Below, in pieces: positions 18,071-26,399 of a DNA stretch of 64,000 nt (positions are counted from its first letter, which is position 1; every line of letters begins with the position of its first letter). The notes under the pieces are model-generated. The model was not told the origin of the DNA. It made no database searches and saw nothing but the letters and a program-made list of their open reading frames with translations. Made by a program: the position numbers and the translations under genes. Origin of the DNA: Neptunicella plasticusilytica (lineage in GTDB: Bacteria; Pseudomonadota; Gammaproteobacteria; Enterobacterales; Alteromonadaceae); contig NZ_CP150481.1 of NCBI RefSeq assembly GCF_047922965.1, positions 3,968,001 to 4,032,000 of the forward strand. Direction: 5' to 3'.

Positions 18071-18820
18071 ATGCAAATCAGACATTTACTAATGCTATTC
18101 GGATTATTGACACCACTTTCGAGCATGGCGAACGATGTGATACAGCAAGCCATAAACAATCCCGATCGCCCGGCGGAAGACAAACTCAGAGATAGTCAGC
18201 GCCAGCCTGACAAAGTGCTAGCATTTTTTGAGTTCAAGCCCGAACAGCAAGTACTGGACGTATTTTCCGGCAGCGGCTATTACACCGAACTGGTGGCCAG
18301 AATAGTAGGTCCCAAAGGACATGTCGATGCACATAACAATGCTCCCTATATCAAGTTTATAGGTGAAGATAAAATCACTGCCCGATATGCTGACAAGCGA
18401 TTGCCGAATGTGACACAACTTATGCAGGATGCCAATTCACTGGAGCTGCCCACAAATCACTATGACCGTATTTTATTTATTCTGAGCTTCCATGATTTGT
18501 ATCACGTCGACGAGCAAAATGGCTGGGACAAGATCGATGACCAGGTCTTTATGACCAAGCTGCTCGACGCCCTCACCGATGACGGGATCCTAGGGCTAGT
18601 AGATCATATTGCGCCTGCAGGCAGTGGTACACAAGCAGGCGAAAGCTTGCATCGCATCGATCCGGCCATTATTCGGCAAAAAATGGCCGAGTGGGGCTTT
18701 AAATTGATTGCTGAAGAGACTTTTCTGCATAACTCTGACGACCCACTCGATATACCTATGTGGGATAAAAATATACGGGGCAAAACCAGTAGGGTCGTAA
18801 TGAAGTTTACCCCCATGTGA
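18071..18820 (+). CDS. Exported class I SAM-dependent methyltransferase-like protein
   Basis: A 249-residue protein with a clear Sec signal peptide (residues 1-20, cleavage after SMA) and a Rossmann-type methyltransferase core. The glycine-rich motif I reads VLDVFSGSGYYTEL, and a motif IV-like stretch reads YDRILFILSFHDLYH. SAM is cytoplasmic, so the combination of export signal and SAM fold is puzzling. Related exported proteins annotated as methyltransferases exist in proteobacteria and lack a proven reaction. RBS GGAG precedes the ATG. It stands alone between a 240-bp upstream region and a strong downstream hairpin (18849-18880). Confidence 0.78.
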   Translation: MQIRHLLMLFGLLTPLSSMANDVIQQAINNPDRPAEDKLRDSQRQPDKVLAFFEFKPEQQVLDVFSGSGYYTELVARIVGPKGHVDAHNNAPYIKFIGEDKITARYADKRLPNVTQLMQDANSLELPTNHYDRILFILSFHDLYHVDEQNGWDKIDDQVFMTKLLDALTDDGILGLVDHIAPAGSGTQAGESLHRIDPAIIRQKMAEWGFKLIAEETFLHNSDDPLDIPMWDKNIRGKTSRVVMKFTPM

Positions 18821-18848
18821 CAGGGTCAATTTGAGTCACAATGTTAAA

Positions 18849-18880
18849 AACACAGCGTTTTGTACTAAAAACGCTGTGTT
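18849..18880. repeat. Perfect 13-bp inverted repeat
   Basis: AACACAGCGTTTT and its exact complement are separated by a 6-base loop, 28 bp after the methyltransferase stop. On the minus strand the stem is followed by a short T-run, as in an intrinsic terminator. On the plus strand there is none, although plus is the direction of both flanking genes. A second 7-bp inverted repeat (GTTGACC/GGTCAAC, 18878-18902) overlaps its right edge. It may still stall transcription from the upstream gene. Confidence 0.55.
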
Positions 18881-19073
18881 GACCACACTTCAACGGGTCA
18901 ACCTGATGTGATGGTTTTCTCCCGCATCGGATTATTTAACCCGAGTTGGGGTTATTTATATAACTATTTCAATCACTTTAGTCTTAATGCATATTTACTC
19001 TGCGACGGCGAATGAGTAGGCTCTATATCTTTGGATTTAACCTTCTAGTTTGCCTGCGGGTAAAGGGAAACTC

Positions 19074-19928
19074 ATGCAACAAACCTTCAAGCTCGTTATT
19101 GATTGTCCGGATCAGGTCGGATTGGTGGCGGCTGTCAGCCAGTTTTTAGCCGAACATAGCGCTACGATCGTTGAGGCCAACCATCACACCGACCAACAAG
19201 CTGGCCGTTTTTTTATGCGCCATGAAATTAAGGCTGACTCATTTAACCTGGCCAAGATAAATTTTGCTGAGGCGTTTAACCCTATTGCCGAGCAATATCA
19301 GATGAACTGGCATATTACTGACTCGCTAGAAAGGCAGAAAGTGGCGTTACTGGCCAGTCACGAGTCCCACTGCCTGGTGGATATATTACATCGTTGGCAT
19401 AGTGGTGAATTGAATTGCGAGATCCCCTGTATTATCGCCAATCACGCCAAGATGAAACAGTTTGCCGACTGGTATGCCATCCCGTTTCATTTTGTGGATT
19501 TTAGTAACCAGCCAAAACAACAAGCCTTTGCGGAAGTAGAGCGTCTATTGGAAAATTACCAGATTGATCTCACCGTACTCGCCCGCTTTATGCAAATTTT
19601 ACCTGACAGCTTGTGTCAAAAAATGGCAGGCAAAGCCATTAACATCCATCATAGTTTTTTGCCGTCTTTTGCCGGGGCCAAACCCTATCAGCAAGCTTAT
19701 GATCGTGGGGTCAAATTAATTGGCGCAACCTGTCATTATGTGACCAAAGATTTAGATGAAGGACCCATTATCGAACAGCAGGTGATTCGTATCAGTCACA
19801 ACGACAGCGCTGCCGATATGGTGCGTAAAGGTAAAGATTGTGAAAAAACAGCGTTGTCCAACGGCTTGCGTTATCATCTGGAAGATCGGGTCATTATTCA
19901 CCATAACAAGACGGTTGTATTTGCCTGA
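19074..19928 (+). CDS. purU: Formyltetrahydrofolate deformylase
   Basis: Hydrolyses 10-formyl-THF to THF and formate, feeding formate to PurT and balancing one-carbon units. An N-terminal ACT domain (residues 1-80) precedes a formyltransferase-like hydrolase domain with NIHHSFLPSFAGAKPY and DLDEGPIIEQ, the catalytic Asn/His/Asp region. The 284-residue length is typical. ATG 19074 has an AAAGGGA ribosome binding site 7 bases upstream; the in-frame TTG at 19050 is rejected. It is monocistronic and converges with the next gene after 6 bp. Confidence 0.94.
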   Translation: MQQTFKLVIDCPDQVGLVAAVSQFLAEHSATIVEANHHTDQQAGRFFMRHEIKADSFNLAKINFAEAFNPIAEQYQMNWHITDSLERQKVALLASHESHCLVDILHRWHSGELNCEIPCIIANHAKMKQFADWYAIPFHFVDFSNQPKQQAFAEVERLLENYQIDLTVLARFMQILPDSLCQKMAGKAINIHHSFLPSFAGAKPYQQAYDRGVKLIGATCHYVTKDLDEGPIIEQQVIRISHNDSAADMVRKGKDCEKTALSNGLRYHLEDRVIIHHNKTVVFA

Positions 19929-19934
19929 TGCGAA

Positions 19935-20378
19935 CTAGAGGTTGTTACTTGACTGCTTAACAACCTCCAAGCCGTTTTCAAATCCTTTGAACTCCAGCTC
20001 GTGTAACCAACTCAGGGCATGCGCTATGTCATCGGCAAAAGTGAAGGGAATAATTTCTTTGAGCATGATGTCAAAACCTTCAACAAAGAGTTTGTAATGG
20101 GCCGACTCAGGATCGTCAATTCTGGCCAGCCCGTTAAACCCTTTACTTAACCAATAGTTAACTGCCTCTGACCAAACCAGATAACTGTCTGGAGTCATCC
20201 CTTCGACAAGATGAGTATCAAAAATAAATCCGTGCGCCGATGTTGGCATATTATCCACTATAGTTTTTATCTTGCCGATCGCATTTCGTGAAGCTTCTAC
20301 ATTCCAAGCACCAAAAGCTTCGAATATGATGATACTGTGGTCACTATAAAGAGAATAATTACCGTGTTGTGCAAACAT
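19935..20378 (-). CDS. Hypothetical protein, possible SpoIIAA/STAS-like fold
   Basis: A 147-residue soluble protein without signal peptide. The alternation of strands and helices (YSLYSDHSIIIFEAFGAWN, then an amphipathic helix, then HGFIFDTHLVEGMTP) recalls SpoIIAA-like/STAS domain proteins. No phosphorylatable serine motif can be assigned and I do not recognise a specific family. It converges on purU with a 6-bp gap, and about 285 bp of gene-free, AT-rich DNA lies upstream. Coding status is supported by its length, normal codon use and a clear ATG. Confidence 0.6.
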   Translation of the reverse strand: MFAQHGNYSLYSDHSIIIFEAFGAWNVEASRNAIGKIKTIVDNMPTSAHGFIFDTHLVEGMTPDSYLVWSEAVNYWLSKGFNGLARIDDPESAHYKLFVEGFDIMLKEIIPFTFADDIAHALSWLHELEFKGFENGLEVVKQSSNNL

Positions 20379-20664
20379 TCTTCATTCCTTAATGAATATA
20401 ACAACGGACTTGCAGTTGCAAATCGATATACCCGCGCTACCTAAAAAATGACGGAGCCAGAGCGACTGGGGTAGTATCGGTGCAAACGACAAACAACTAA
20501 ATACATCAGACTAATGTAGTCCAATTCAGCTGAAATAGGTAATCAAAAGTTAGCTTAAAATCATATTAAATAACTTATTTATCAATTAATTAAGATTTTT
20601 CAAAGAGAGAATGAATGCAGCTGGATAACAAACAACGACAGGCTGCCAGAATGAAGGTATCTTG

Positions 20665-21234
20665 CTAAAAACTGGCCTGATAGTAGAGTGTCAAAGCGTT
20701 GTCGGTAAAGGTGGTATTTTGCCTCAATGGTGAATAATCATGAGCATCCAGTGATGTGGAAGAATATCTTACTCCATATTGTGCAGACATGGTTTGCGGG
20801 TTCAAGGACAAACTGACAAACCACTGACTTTTATTCTCGAGCTGAATTTGATGATCTTGAGAAAAGCTCATTTCAGATTCGATAGTTCTGCGGATCCCTA
20901 CACCGACCGCAAAGTCATTTTGTAACTGGAATTGAGGCATGATTTCATATTCTGATGTAGCGATATTCTGTTTACAAACACCGCTTTGCAGCTTCTGGCG
21001 ATGCATGAGCAATGAGGTATAAACGAAAAAACGCTCGCCAATTATATGCTTCACATCCAGTGATGCAGTTTGATCGGCCAAGCCGTCATATTGGAATTCG
21101 GCGCGCTGGAAGACAACATCGGCGTCGTCCGCCAGATTCGCCTTCAGCCAGTCAATCCCTGTATCCCAGAATTGCGAATCAGCCAGGCAATTAAAAGGGA
21201 GCAATAATATTATCAATAACAATCGGTTAGACAT
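20665..21234 (-). CDS. Secreted protein, probable small outer-membrane beta-barrel
   Basis: A 189-residue protein from ATG 21234 with a signal peptide (MSNRLLLIILLLPFNCLA). The mature part is made of alternating polar/apolar strands separated by short turns, and it ends with ALTLYYQASF. That terminal aromatic residue after an amphipathic strand is the usual signal for outer-membrane barrel assembly. Two cysteines lie in the middle (VCKQN and the signal region). I do not recognise a family. It lies about 110 bp downstream of the PqiB-like gene on the same strand, so it could belong to the same envelope-related transcript. Confidence 0.6.
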   Translation of the reverse strand: MSNRLLLIILLLPFNCLADSQFWDTGIDWLKANLADDADVVFQRAEFQYDGLADQTASLDVKHIIGERFFVYTSLLMHRQKLQSGVCKQNIATSEYEIMPQFQLQNDFAVGVGIRRTIESEMSFSQDHQIQLENKSQWFVSLSLNPQTMSAQYGVRYSSTSLDAHDYSPLRQNTTFTDNALTLYYQASF

Positions 21235-21342
21235 TTTGCCCCCTTTTTTACTCAAATATTTCAAATCAGTGGGCTAAACATTAACCTATTTTTAGCAGTG
21301 GTTAAGTATGAAAATTACATCATGGTTATTATTTAGACAGAA

Positions 21343-22284
21343 TTAATTCTCGCTTTTTTCCTGCTGTTTAACGCCTGATTGCAGCGTTTTGGGTACCAAA
21401 CCTGATTGGCTATCCTGCTGGCCACTTTCTTTTATGATGTGTTCCGGCAACTTAATCTGGGGTTGCCATTTAAGCCAGTCTTCATCGCCATCTTCCTCAA
21501 GAACAAACTGGTCATTGACCTTAGCTTGCGCACCGTATTCAGTTGGGGTAGCAAAGCTGATCCCACCACTCAACAAGCTCATTAGCGGGGCTGTTGAAAC
21601 AGACATGCCTAGCAGCCCCATATCGAATTCAAAACCGCTTTCTTCCCAGAAACGACTGTTGGAACGCAGTAAAGATTGGTACTCGGGCTGGATCTGTGCA
21701 TAAAACAGCAGATGGTCACTAAGCAACTCGTAGGCGTAGATTTTACCTACTGGCACTTGCTTGTAATACAGATCATCTCCTGGAGAAATACTGCTGCGTA
21801 ACTCACTCCAGATCCTGAATTTAAGCCCTTCGCGCTTTTCAATCGGCTGCTGCTGCAAGGCATGGAATTCTTGCTGCGGTTTTCCGCTACCGGCCGAGAA
21901 CGTGATATAAGGACCTGAGACCAGGGTATTGATACCGGAAATACCGGCGGAGCCAATTTGTGGCTTGACCAACCAGAACTGGCTACCTTCGTTTAATAGC
22001 GGAACAATTTTTTCATGCACCTGCACTGTAGCTTTTACCTTTTGCTTGTCATCAGATAAATTTAGCTTTTCCAGATTGCCCACTTCTAACCCGCGATAAA
22101 GCAACTTGGTCTGTTTCTCTTTAAGCCCGTTTACGTCGTCAAAATAGAGTGTAATCGACTCACCATTTTCCGGTAGATTACGCCAAACCATGAATGCCAC
22201 CAGCCCGATTGCCAACACAGGCACCAGCCATAGCCACATATATTTTCCGCTGGGTTTTATTACTGCTTTTGTAGCTTCAGTCAT
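21343..22284 (-). CDS. Short PqiB-like MCE-domain protein
   Basis: A 313-residue inner-membrane protein with one N-terminal transmembrane helix (MWLWLVPVLAIGLVAFMVW) and a periplasmic part holding two MCE domains. The first begins at ITLYFDDVNGLKEKQTKLLYRGLEVG and the second around LKFRIWSELRSSISPGDDLYYKQVPVG. MCE proteins form lipid-carrying rings or tubes between the two membranes. E. coli PqiB has three MCE domains in about 546 residues and YebT seven, so this is a reduced form. It overlaps the upstream PqiA-like gene by 8 bases, indicating co-translation of a matched pair. Confidence 0.82.
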   Translation of the reverse strand: MTEATKAVIKPSGKYMWLWLVPVLAIGLVAFMVWRNLPENGESITLYFDDVNGLKEKQTKLLYRGLEVGNLEKLNLSDDKQKVKATVQVHEKIVPLLNEGSQFWLVKPQIGSAGISGINTLVSGPYITFSAGSGKPQQEFHALQQQPIEKREGLKFRIWSELRSSISPGDDLYYKQVPVGKIYAYELLSDHLLFYAQIQPEYQSLLRSNSRFWEESGFEFDMGLLGMSVSTAPLMSLLSGGISFATPTEYGAQAKVNDQFVLEEDGDEDWLKWQPQIKLPEHIIKESGQQDSQSGLVPKTLQSGVKQQEKSEN

Positions 22285-22876
22285 GTTTATTTTTCCATAG
22301 TAAGCGGCTATCCAGTACTTGTGAGGCGATTAGTGTCAGTACCACTACGCCAGCAAACGCCACAATACCAGGTCCGGGATCCACTCTTGCCATATCCTGT
22401 AATTTTACCAATGCCACCAATATCGCCACCAGAAATACATCCAGCATTGACCAGGGGCCAATCCGCTCGACGAAACGCCATAATTTATGATGGGTCAGAT
22501 GCGACAGGGGAGAAACATGGGGACTTACCAGCAACAGATACAACATCAGTAATATTTTAACGATAGGAATAACAATACTGACAGTAAACACCAGTGCGGC
22601 TAGCCCGTACATACCACTGGTATACAAATCGATAATCCCGCCCATGATGGTGGTATCGTTACTGCGCCCCAGATAAGTCATGGTCATAATGGGATAAATA
22701 TTGGCCGGTACATAGAGAATCAGGGCTGACAGGGTGAGTATCAGTGCAGGTAAATTGTTGCCTCGTATGGTTTTGACCAGCACATGCTCACAGCAACAGC
22801 ATTGTAGTGATTCCCCTTCCTGTGGCTGCTGATAATCCTGAACTGTGCTGCACTGAGGGCAAAGAATTTGAGTCAA
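22277..22876 (-). CDS. Single-domain PqiA-like membrane protein
   Basis: A 199-residue partner of the MCE protein. An N-terminal zinc-ribbon-like segment (CPQC near residue 6, then a four-cysteine run near 26) is followed by four transmembrane helices, including the conserved NIYPIMTMTYLG region. E. coli PqiA carries two such units in about 417 residues; here only one is present. Start is TTG 22876: it has a CGGAG ribosome binding site 8 bases upstream, and no ATG or GTG is in frame before an upstream stop. It lies directly after the terminator of the S10 operon but should have its own promoter. Confidence 0.82.
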   Translation of the reverse strand: MTQILCPQCSTVQDYQQPQEGESLQCCCCEHVLVKTIRGNNLPALILTLSALILYVPANIYPIMTMTYLGRSNDTTIMGGIIDLYTSGMYGLAALVFTVSIVIPIVKILLMLYLLLVSPHVSPLSHLTHHKLWRFVERIGPWSMLDVFLVAILVALVKLQDMARVDPGPGIVAFAGVVVLTLIASQVLDSRLLWKNKHD

Positions 22877-22986
22877 CAGTAAATCTCCGTTGCATTGCTG
22901 GATTAACTGTTACTGTCGATAAAATAGACCAGTAAGTCAACTTATCTGATCTATTAGGCTGAAAGCGGGGTTGGAATTTCCAGATC

Positions 22987-23020
22987 AAAAAAGGCGCTGT
23001 CCTCGCGGAGAGCGCCTTTT
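22987..23020 (-). terminator. Intrinsic terminator of the S10 operon
   Basis: On the minus strand AAAAGGCGCT pairs with AGCGCCTTTT across a 12-base loop, and the stem runs into six Ts. It lies 20 bp past the rpsQ stop. It closes the ribosomal operon before pqiA and is the direct evidence that the spc genes are not co-transcribed here. The flanking A-run makes it potentially bidirectional. Confidence 0.88.
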
Positions 23021-23040
23021 TAAAATCACTAGTAAGTGAA

Positions 23041-23301
23041 CTAAATTGCTTTAGCTTTAGTGATGATATCTACCAGTATCCAGGACTTGGTCTTGGAGTA
23101 AGGACGACATTCACGCAAAGTGACAACATCGCCTTCACCACACTGATTAGTTTCATCATGGGCGTGTAATTTAGTGGTACGAGTAATGTACTTTCCATAA
23201 ACTGGATGTTTTACCCGACGTTCAATGGCAACAACGATGGACTTGTCCATTTTGTTACTAACTACACGGCCTTGTACTGTACGAACAGTTTGTTCAGTCA
23301 T
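23041..23301 (-). CDS. rpsQ: 30S ribosomal protein S17
   Basis: An 86-residue primary 16S rRNA-binding protein of the 30S subunit. The typical motifs GRVVSNKMDKSIVVAIER and HPVYGKYITRTTKLHAHDE are visible. It is the last gene of the S10 operon; its ATG overlaps the TAA of rpmC by one base. Normally rplN of the spc operon follows closely, but here a strong terminator and an unrelated gene follow. Confidence 0.97.
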   Translation of the reverse strand: MTEQTVRTVQGRVVSNKMDKSIVVAIERRVKHPVYGKYITRTTKLHAHDETNQCGEGDVVTLRECRPYSKTKSWILVDIITKAKAI

Positions 23302-23492
23302 TACGCATCTGCCTTCTGAGTCAAAATGGTTTTAACGCGAGCAATACTGCGACGCACCTTTTTGATCTGGTCAGTTTTTTCCATCTGACCAGTACTGTGT
23401 TGCATGCGCAGATTGAACTGTTCGCGAAGCAGCTTTAACAACTCTGCGTTGAGCTCTTCTACGCTCTTGTCTTTCAGTTCGGTCGCTTTCAT
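23301..23492 (-). CDS. rpmC: 50S ribosomal protein L29
   Basis: A 63-residue helical protein near the peptide exit tunnel, where it helps dock the signal recognition particle and trigger factor. The start KATELKDKSVEELNAELLKLL and the RRSIARVKTIL ending are typical. It overlaps rplP and rpsQ by one base on each side, giving tight translational coupling. Confidence 0.97.
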   Translation of the reverse strand: MKATELKDKSVEELNAELLKLLREQFNLRMQHSTGQMEKTDQIKKVRRSIARVKTILTQKADA

Positions 23493-23905
23493 TACATCAC
23501 CGTCCGAGTTACAAAGGTTGTTTTAAATGGCAGTTTCGCTGCAGCCAGTTCAAACGCTTCACGTGCTACTTCTTCTGGAACACCTTCCATTTCGTATAAC
23601 ACGCGACCCGGTTGGATCTGACATACCCAATACTCGACGTTACCTTTACCTTTACCCTGACGAACCTCAAGAGGCTTTTCAGTGATAGGCTTGTCAGGGA
23701 AAACCCGAATCCAGATTTTTCCTTGACGTTTAACAGCACGAGTCATGGCACGACGAGCCGCTTCGATTTGGCGTGCAGTCATACGACCACGGCCAACGGC
23801 TTTTAAGCCGAAAGTACCGAAACTAACTTTACCGCCAGCAACGGCCATACCACGGTTACGACCTTTATGCTGTTTACGGAATTTCGTACGCTTTGGTTGT
23901 AACAT
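23492..23905 (-). CDS. rplP: 50S ribosomal protein L16
   Basis: A 137-residue protein at the A-site tRNA elbow of the 50S subunit, needed for late assembly. MLQPKRTKFRKQHKGRNRG and the GRMTARQIEAARRAM motif identify it. The 82nd-position arginine region (WIRVFPDKPITEKP) that is hydroxylated in E. coli by RoxA is conserved. It lies three bases downstream of rpsC. Confidence 0.97.
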   Translation of the reverse strand: MLQPKRTKFRKQHKGRNRGMAVAGGKVSFGTFGLKAVGRGRMTARQIEAARRAMTRAVKRQGKIWIRVFPDKPITEKPLEVRQGKGKGNVEYWVCQIQPGRVLYEMEGVPEEVAREAFELAAAKLPFKTTFVTRTVM

Positions 23906-23908
23906 ATC

Positions 23909-24613
23909 TTAGCCCCCTTGCTTCGCAGCGCGGCCTTTTTTCTTCTTAGGTGCAGGAGCAGCTGGCTGCTCATGAGTAGGCAAGCCACCCAATACTTCAC
24001 CTTTGAAGATCCAAACCTTAACGCCGATGATACCGTAAGTGGTATTCGCTTCCGAGGTAGCGTAGTCGATGTCAGCGCGGAAAGTGTGTAGTGGTACACG
24101 ACCTTCACGATACCATTCTGAACGTGCAATTTCTGCTCCGCCCAAACGACCGCTCACTTCAACTTTGATACCTTGAGCACCAATTCGCATTGCATTTTGT
24201 ACCGCGCGCTTCATCGCACGACGGAACATAACACGACGCTCTAACTGGCTTGCGATGCTATCGGCAACCAACTGCCCGTCTAATTCAGGTTTGCGTACTT
24301 CAGAGATGTTAATTTGCGCTGGTACACCAGCCAAATTAGACACATGTTTACGCAATTTTTCGACATCTTCCCCTTTCTTACCGATAACCACACCAGGGCG
24401 AGCAGTGTGAATAGTCACACGGATGCTCTTGGCAGGGCGTTCGATAACAATTTTAGAAACTGAAGCACTTTTCAGTTCCTTGCTCAGGAATTTGCGAACC
24501 TGATGATCATTAAACAGGTTATCTGCATATTCTTTAGTATTAGCGTACCAGGTAGATGTCCATGGTTTGCTGATACCCAGGCGTATACCTGTAGGATGTA
24601 CCTTCTGTCCCAT
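23909..24613 (-). CDS. rpsC: 30S ribosomal protein S3
   Basis: A 234-residue protein at the mRNA entry pore of the 30S subunit. Both KH-type and C-terminal domains are present, with the GQKVHPTGIRLG start and the GVVIGKKGEDVEKLR KH motif. The tail after residue 210 is rich in Ala, Pro and Lys (APKKKKGRAAKQ) and is the usual variable end. RBS GGAG precedes the ATG. Confidence 0.97.
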   Translation of the reverse strand: MGQKVHPTGIRLGISKPWTSTWYANTKEYADNLFNDHQVRKFLSKELKSASVSKIVIERPAKSIRVTIHTARPGVVIGKKGEDVEKLRKHVSNLAGVPAQINISEVRKPELDGQLVADSIASQLERRVMFRRAMKRAVQNAMRIGAQGIKVEVSGRLGGAEIARSEWYREGRVPLHTFRADIDYATSEANTTYGIIGVKVWIFKGEVLGGLPTHEQPAAPAPKKKKGRAAKQGG

Positions 24614-24622
24614 AACCTTCTC

Positions 24623-24955
24623 CTAGTTATCAGCCACAACGACTGTGATGTGACTGCTACGCTTAAAGATACGATCTGCACGGCCTTTCGCACGAGGCTT
24701 AATACGCTTCATGGTAGGACCTTCGTCAACAAAGACTTTAGCGACAGTAAGTTCGTCGATATCAGCGCCTTCGTTATGTTCGGCATTGGCAATCGCTGAT
24801 TCCAGAACCTTCTTCATCAGGTCTGCAGCTTTTTTCTGACTATAAGTCAGTACTTCCAATGCTTGTTCAACGTGTAAACCGCGAATTTGATCCGCAACCA
24901 AGCGAGCCTTTTGAGCCGACGTGCGGGCAAAGCGATGTTTAGCTAAAGCTTCCAT
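24623..24955 (-). CDS. rplV: 50S ribosomal protein L22
   Basis: A 110-residue protein whose beta-hairpin lines the exit tunnel; changes there give macrolide resistance. The start MEALAKHRFARTSAQKARLV and the hairpin MKRIKPRAKGRADRI are wild-type in appearance. It lies between rpsS and rpsC with short gaps. Confidence 0.97.
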   Translation of the reverse strand: MEALAKHRFARTSAQKARLVADQIRGLHVEQALEVLTYSQKKAADLMKKVLESAIANAEHNEGADIDELTVAKVFVDEGPTMKRIKPRAKGRADRIFKRSSHITVVVADN

Positions 24956-24965
24956 ATTCTACCCC

Positions 24966-25244
24966 TTATCGTTTCTTGGCTTTCTTATCCGCGACATGGC
25001 CACGGTAAGTACGCGTTGGCGCAAATTCGCCCAATTTATGACCGACCATTTCGTCACTGACAAATACAGGAACGTGCTGGCGACCGTTATGGACTGCAAT
25101 GGTCAATCCAATCATATCTGGAATGATCATGGAGCGACGTGACCAGGTTTTAATTGGTTTTTTGTCGCTCTTTTCCACCGCAGTCTCTACCTTCTTCAGC
25201 AAGTGCAGGTCAATAAATGGACCTTTCTTGAGAGAACGTGGCAT
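24966..25244 (-). CDS. rpsS: 30S ribosomal protein S19
   Basis: A 92-residue protein in the 30S head, contacting S13 and the A-site finger. MPRSLKKGPFIDLHLLKKV and the HKLGEFAPTRTYRGHVADKK ending are diagnostic. It follows rplB after 15 bp with a clear GAGG ribosome binding site. Confidence 0.97.
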   Translation of the reverse strand: MPRSLKKGPFIDLHLLKKVETAVEKSDKKPIKTWSRRSMIIPDMIGLTIAVHNGRQHVPVFVSDEMVGHKLGEFAPTRTYRGHVADKKAKKR

Positions 25245-25259
25245 GGTGAATCCTCGCTA

Positions 25260-26084
25260 TTACTTGTTACGACGACGTACGATGAACTTATCCGTACTCT
25301 TATTTTTACGGGTTTTAGCGCCCTTAGTAGGTTTACCCCAAGGTGATACAGGATGACGGCCACCAGAGGTACGACCTTCACCACCACCATGTGGGTGATC
25401 TACAGGGTTCATTGCTACACCACGAACTGTTGGACGAACACCTCTCCAACGCGTGGCTCCCGCTTTACCTAATGAACGCAGCATGTGTTCTGCATTACCG
25501 ATTTCGCCAATAGTGGCGCGGCAATCAGACTGAACCTTACGAACTTCACCTGAACGCAAACGGATAGTGACATAAGCCCCATCACGCGCCAGAATTTGTA
25601 CGTAAGCGCCAGCAGAACGTGCAATTTGCGCACCTTTACCCGGCTTCATTTCAACCGCGTGTACCGTAGTACCGACGGGAATGTTGCGCATAGGTAAAGT
25701 GTTACCTGCTTTGATCGGTGCATCAGAACCTGAAACAACCGCATCGCCAGCTTTAACACCTTTCGGGGCCAGGATGTAACGGCGTTCACCGTCAGCATAC
25801 AAAACCAGTGCGATATTGGCAGAACGGTTAGGATCGTATTCCAAACGTTCAACTTTGGCAGGAATGCCATCTTTGTTACGTTTGAAGTCAATTACCCGGT
25901 AGTGTTGTTTATGACCACCACCAACGTGACGCACGGTAATACGACCATGGTTATTACGACCACCAGACTTGCTACTTTTTTCCAACAAAGGAGCATAAGG
26001 TGCGCCTTTGTGCAAATCCGGGTTGACCACCTGAACGACGTGGCGACGACCCGGAGAAGTTGGCTTAGCTTTCATTAATGCCAT
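25260..26084 (-). CDS. rplB: 50S ribosomal protein L2
   Basis: A 274-residue core 50S protein needed for subunit joining and peptidyl transferase activity. The GRNNHGRITVRHVGGGHK motif and the conserved histidine region VDHPHGGGEGRT near residue 230 are both intact. Length matches E. coli (273). RBS AGGAG sits just before the ATG. Confidence 0.98.
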   Translation of the reverse strand: MALMKAKPTSPGRRHVVQVVNPDLHKGAPYAPLLEKSSKSGGRNNHGRITVRHVGGGHKQHYRVIDFKRNKDGIPAKVERLEYDPNRSANIALVLYADGERRYILAPKGVKAGDAVVSGSDAPIKAGNTLPMRNIPVGTTVHAVEMKPGKGAQIARSAGAYVQILARDGAYVTIRLRSGEVRKVQSDCRATIGEIGNAEHMLRSLGKAGATRWRGVRPTVRGVAMNPVDHPHGGGEGRTSGGRHPVSPWGKPTKGAKTRKNKSTDKFIVRRRNK

Positions 26085-26099
26085 GACAAAATACTCCTG

Positions 26100-26399
26100 T
26101 TACTCAGCGCCACCGACGAAGTCGATGTCTTGACCTTCTTTCAGTACAACGTAAGCCTTTTTCCAGTCTTTACGTCTTCCGAAACGCATACCGCTACGCT
26201 TGGTTTTACCCTTCACGTTAACGGTGCGAACGCAATCCACTTCAACTTCAAACAGTTTCTCAACCGCTTGTTTGATTTCGTTTTTGTTCGCATCTTTCAA
26301 TACTTTGAAGACAACAGTGTTGCTTTCAGCAGCCAGAGTAGTTTTTTCTGAAACATGTGGTGCTAACACCACTTTCAATAGACGTTCTTCGCTAATCAT
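26100..26399 (-). CDS. rplW: 50S ribosomal protein L23
   Basis: A 99-residue exit-tunnel protein and docking site for trigger factor and SRP. The LLKVVLAPHVSEKTT opening and the basic VKGKTKRSGMRFGRRKDWKKA loop are typical. The ATG overlaps the end of rplD by 4 bases (ATGA), showing coupled translation. Confidence 0.97.
   Translation of the reverse strand: MISEERLLKVVLAPHVSEKTTLAAESNTVVFKVLKDANKNEIKQAVEKLFEVEVDCVRTVNVKGKTKRSGMRFGRRKDWKKAYVVLKEGQDIDFVGGAE

Noticed and set aside
24503..24799. Plus-strand frames inside the ribosomal operon
   Set aside because: They are complements of highly conserved ribosomal protein genes.
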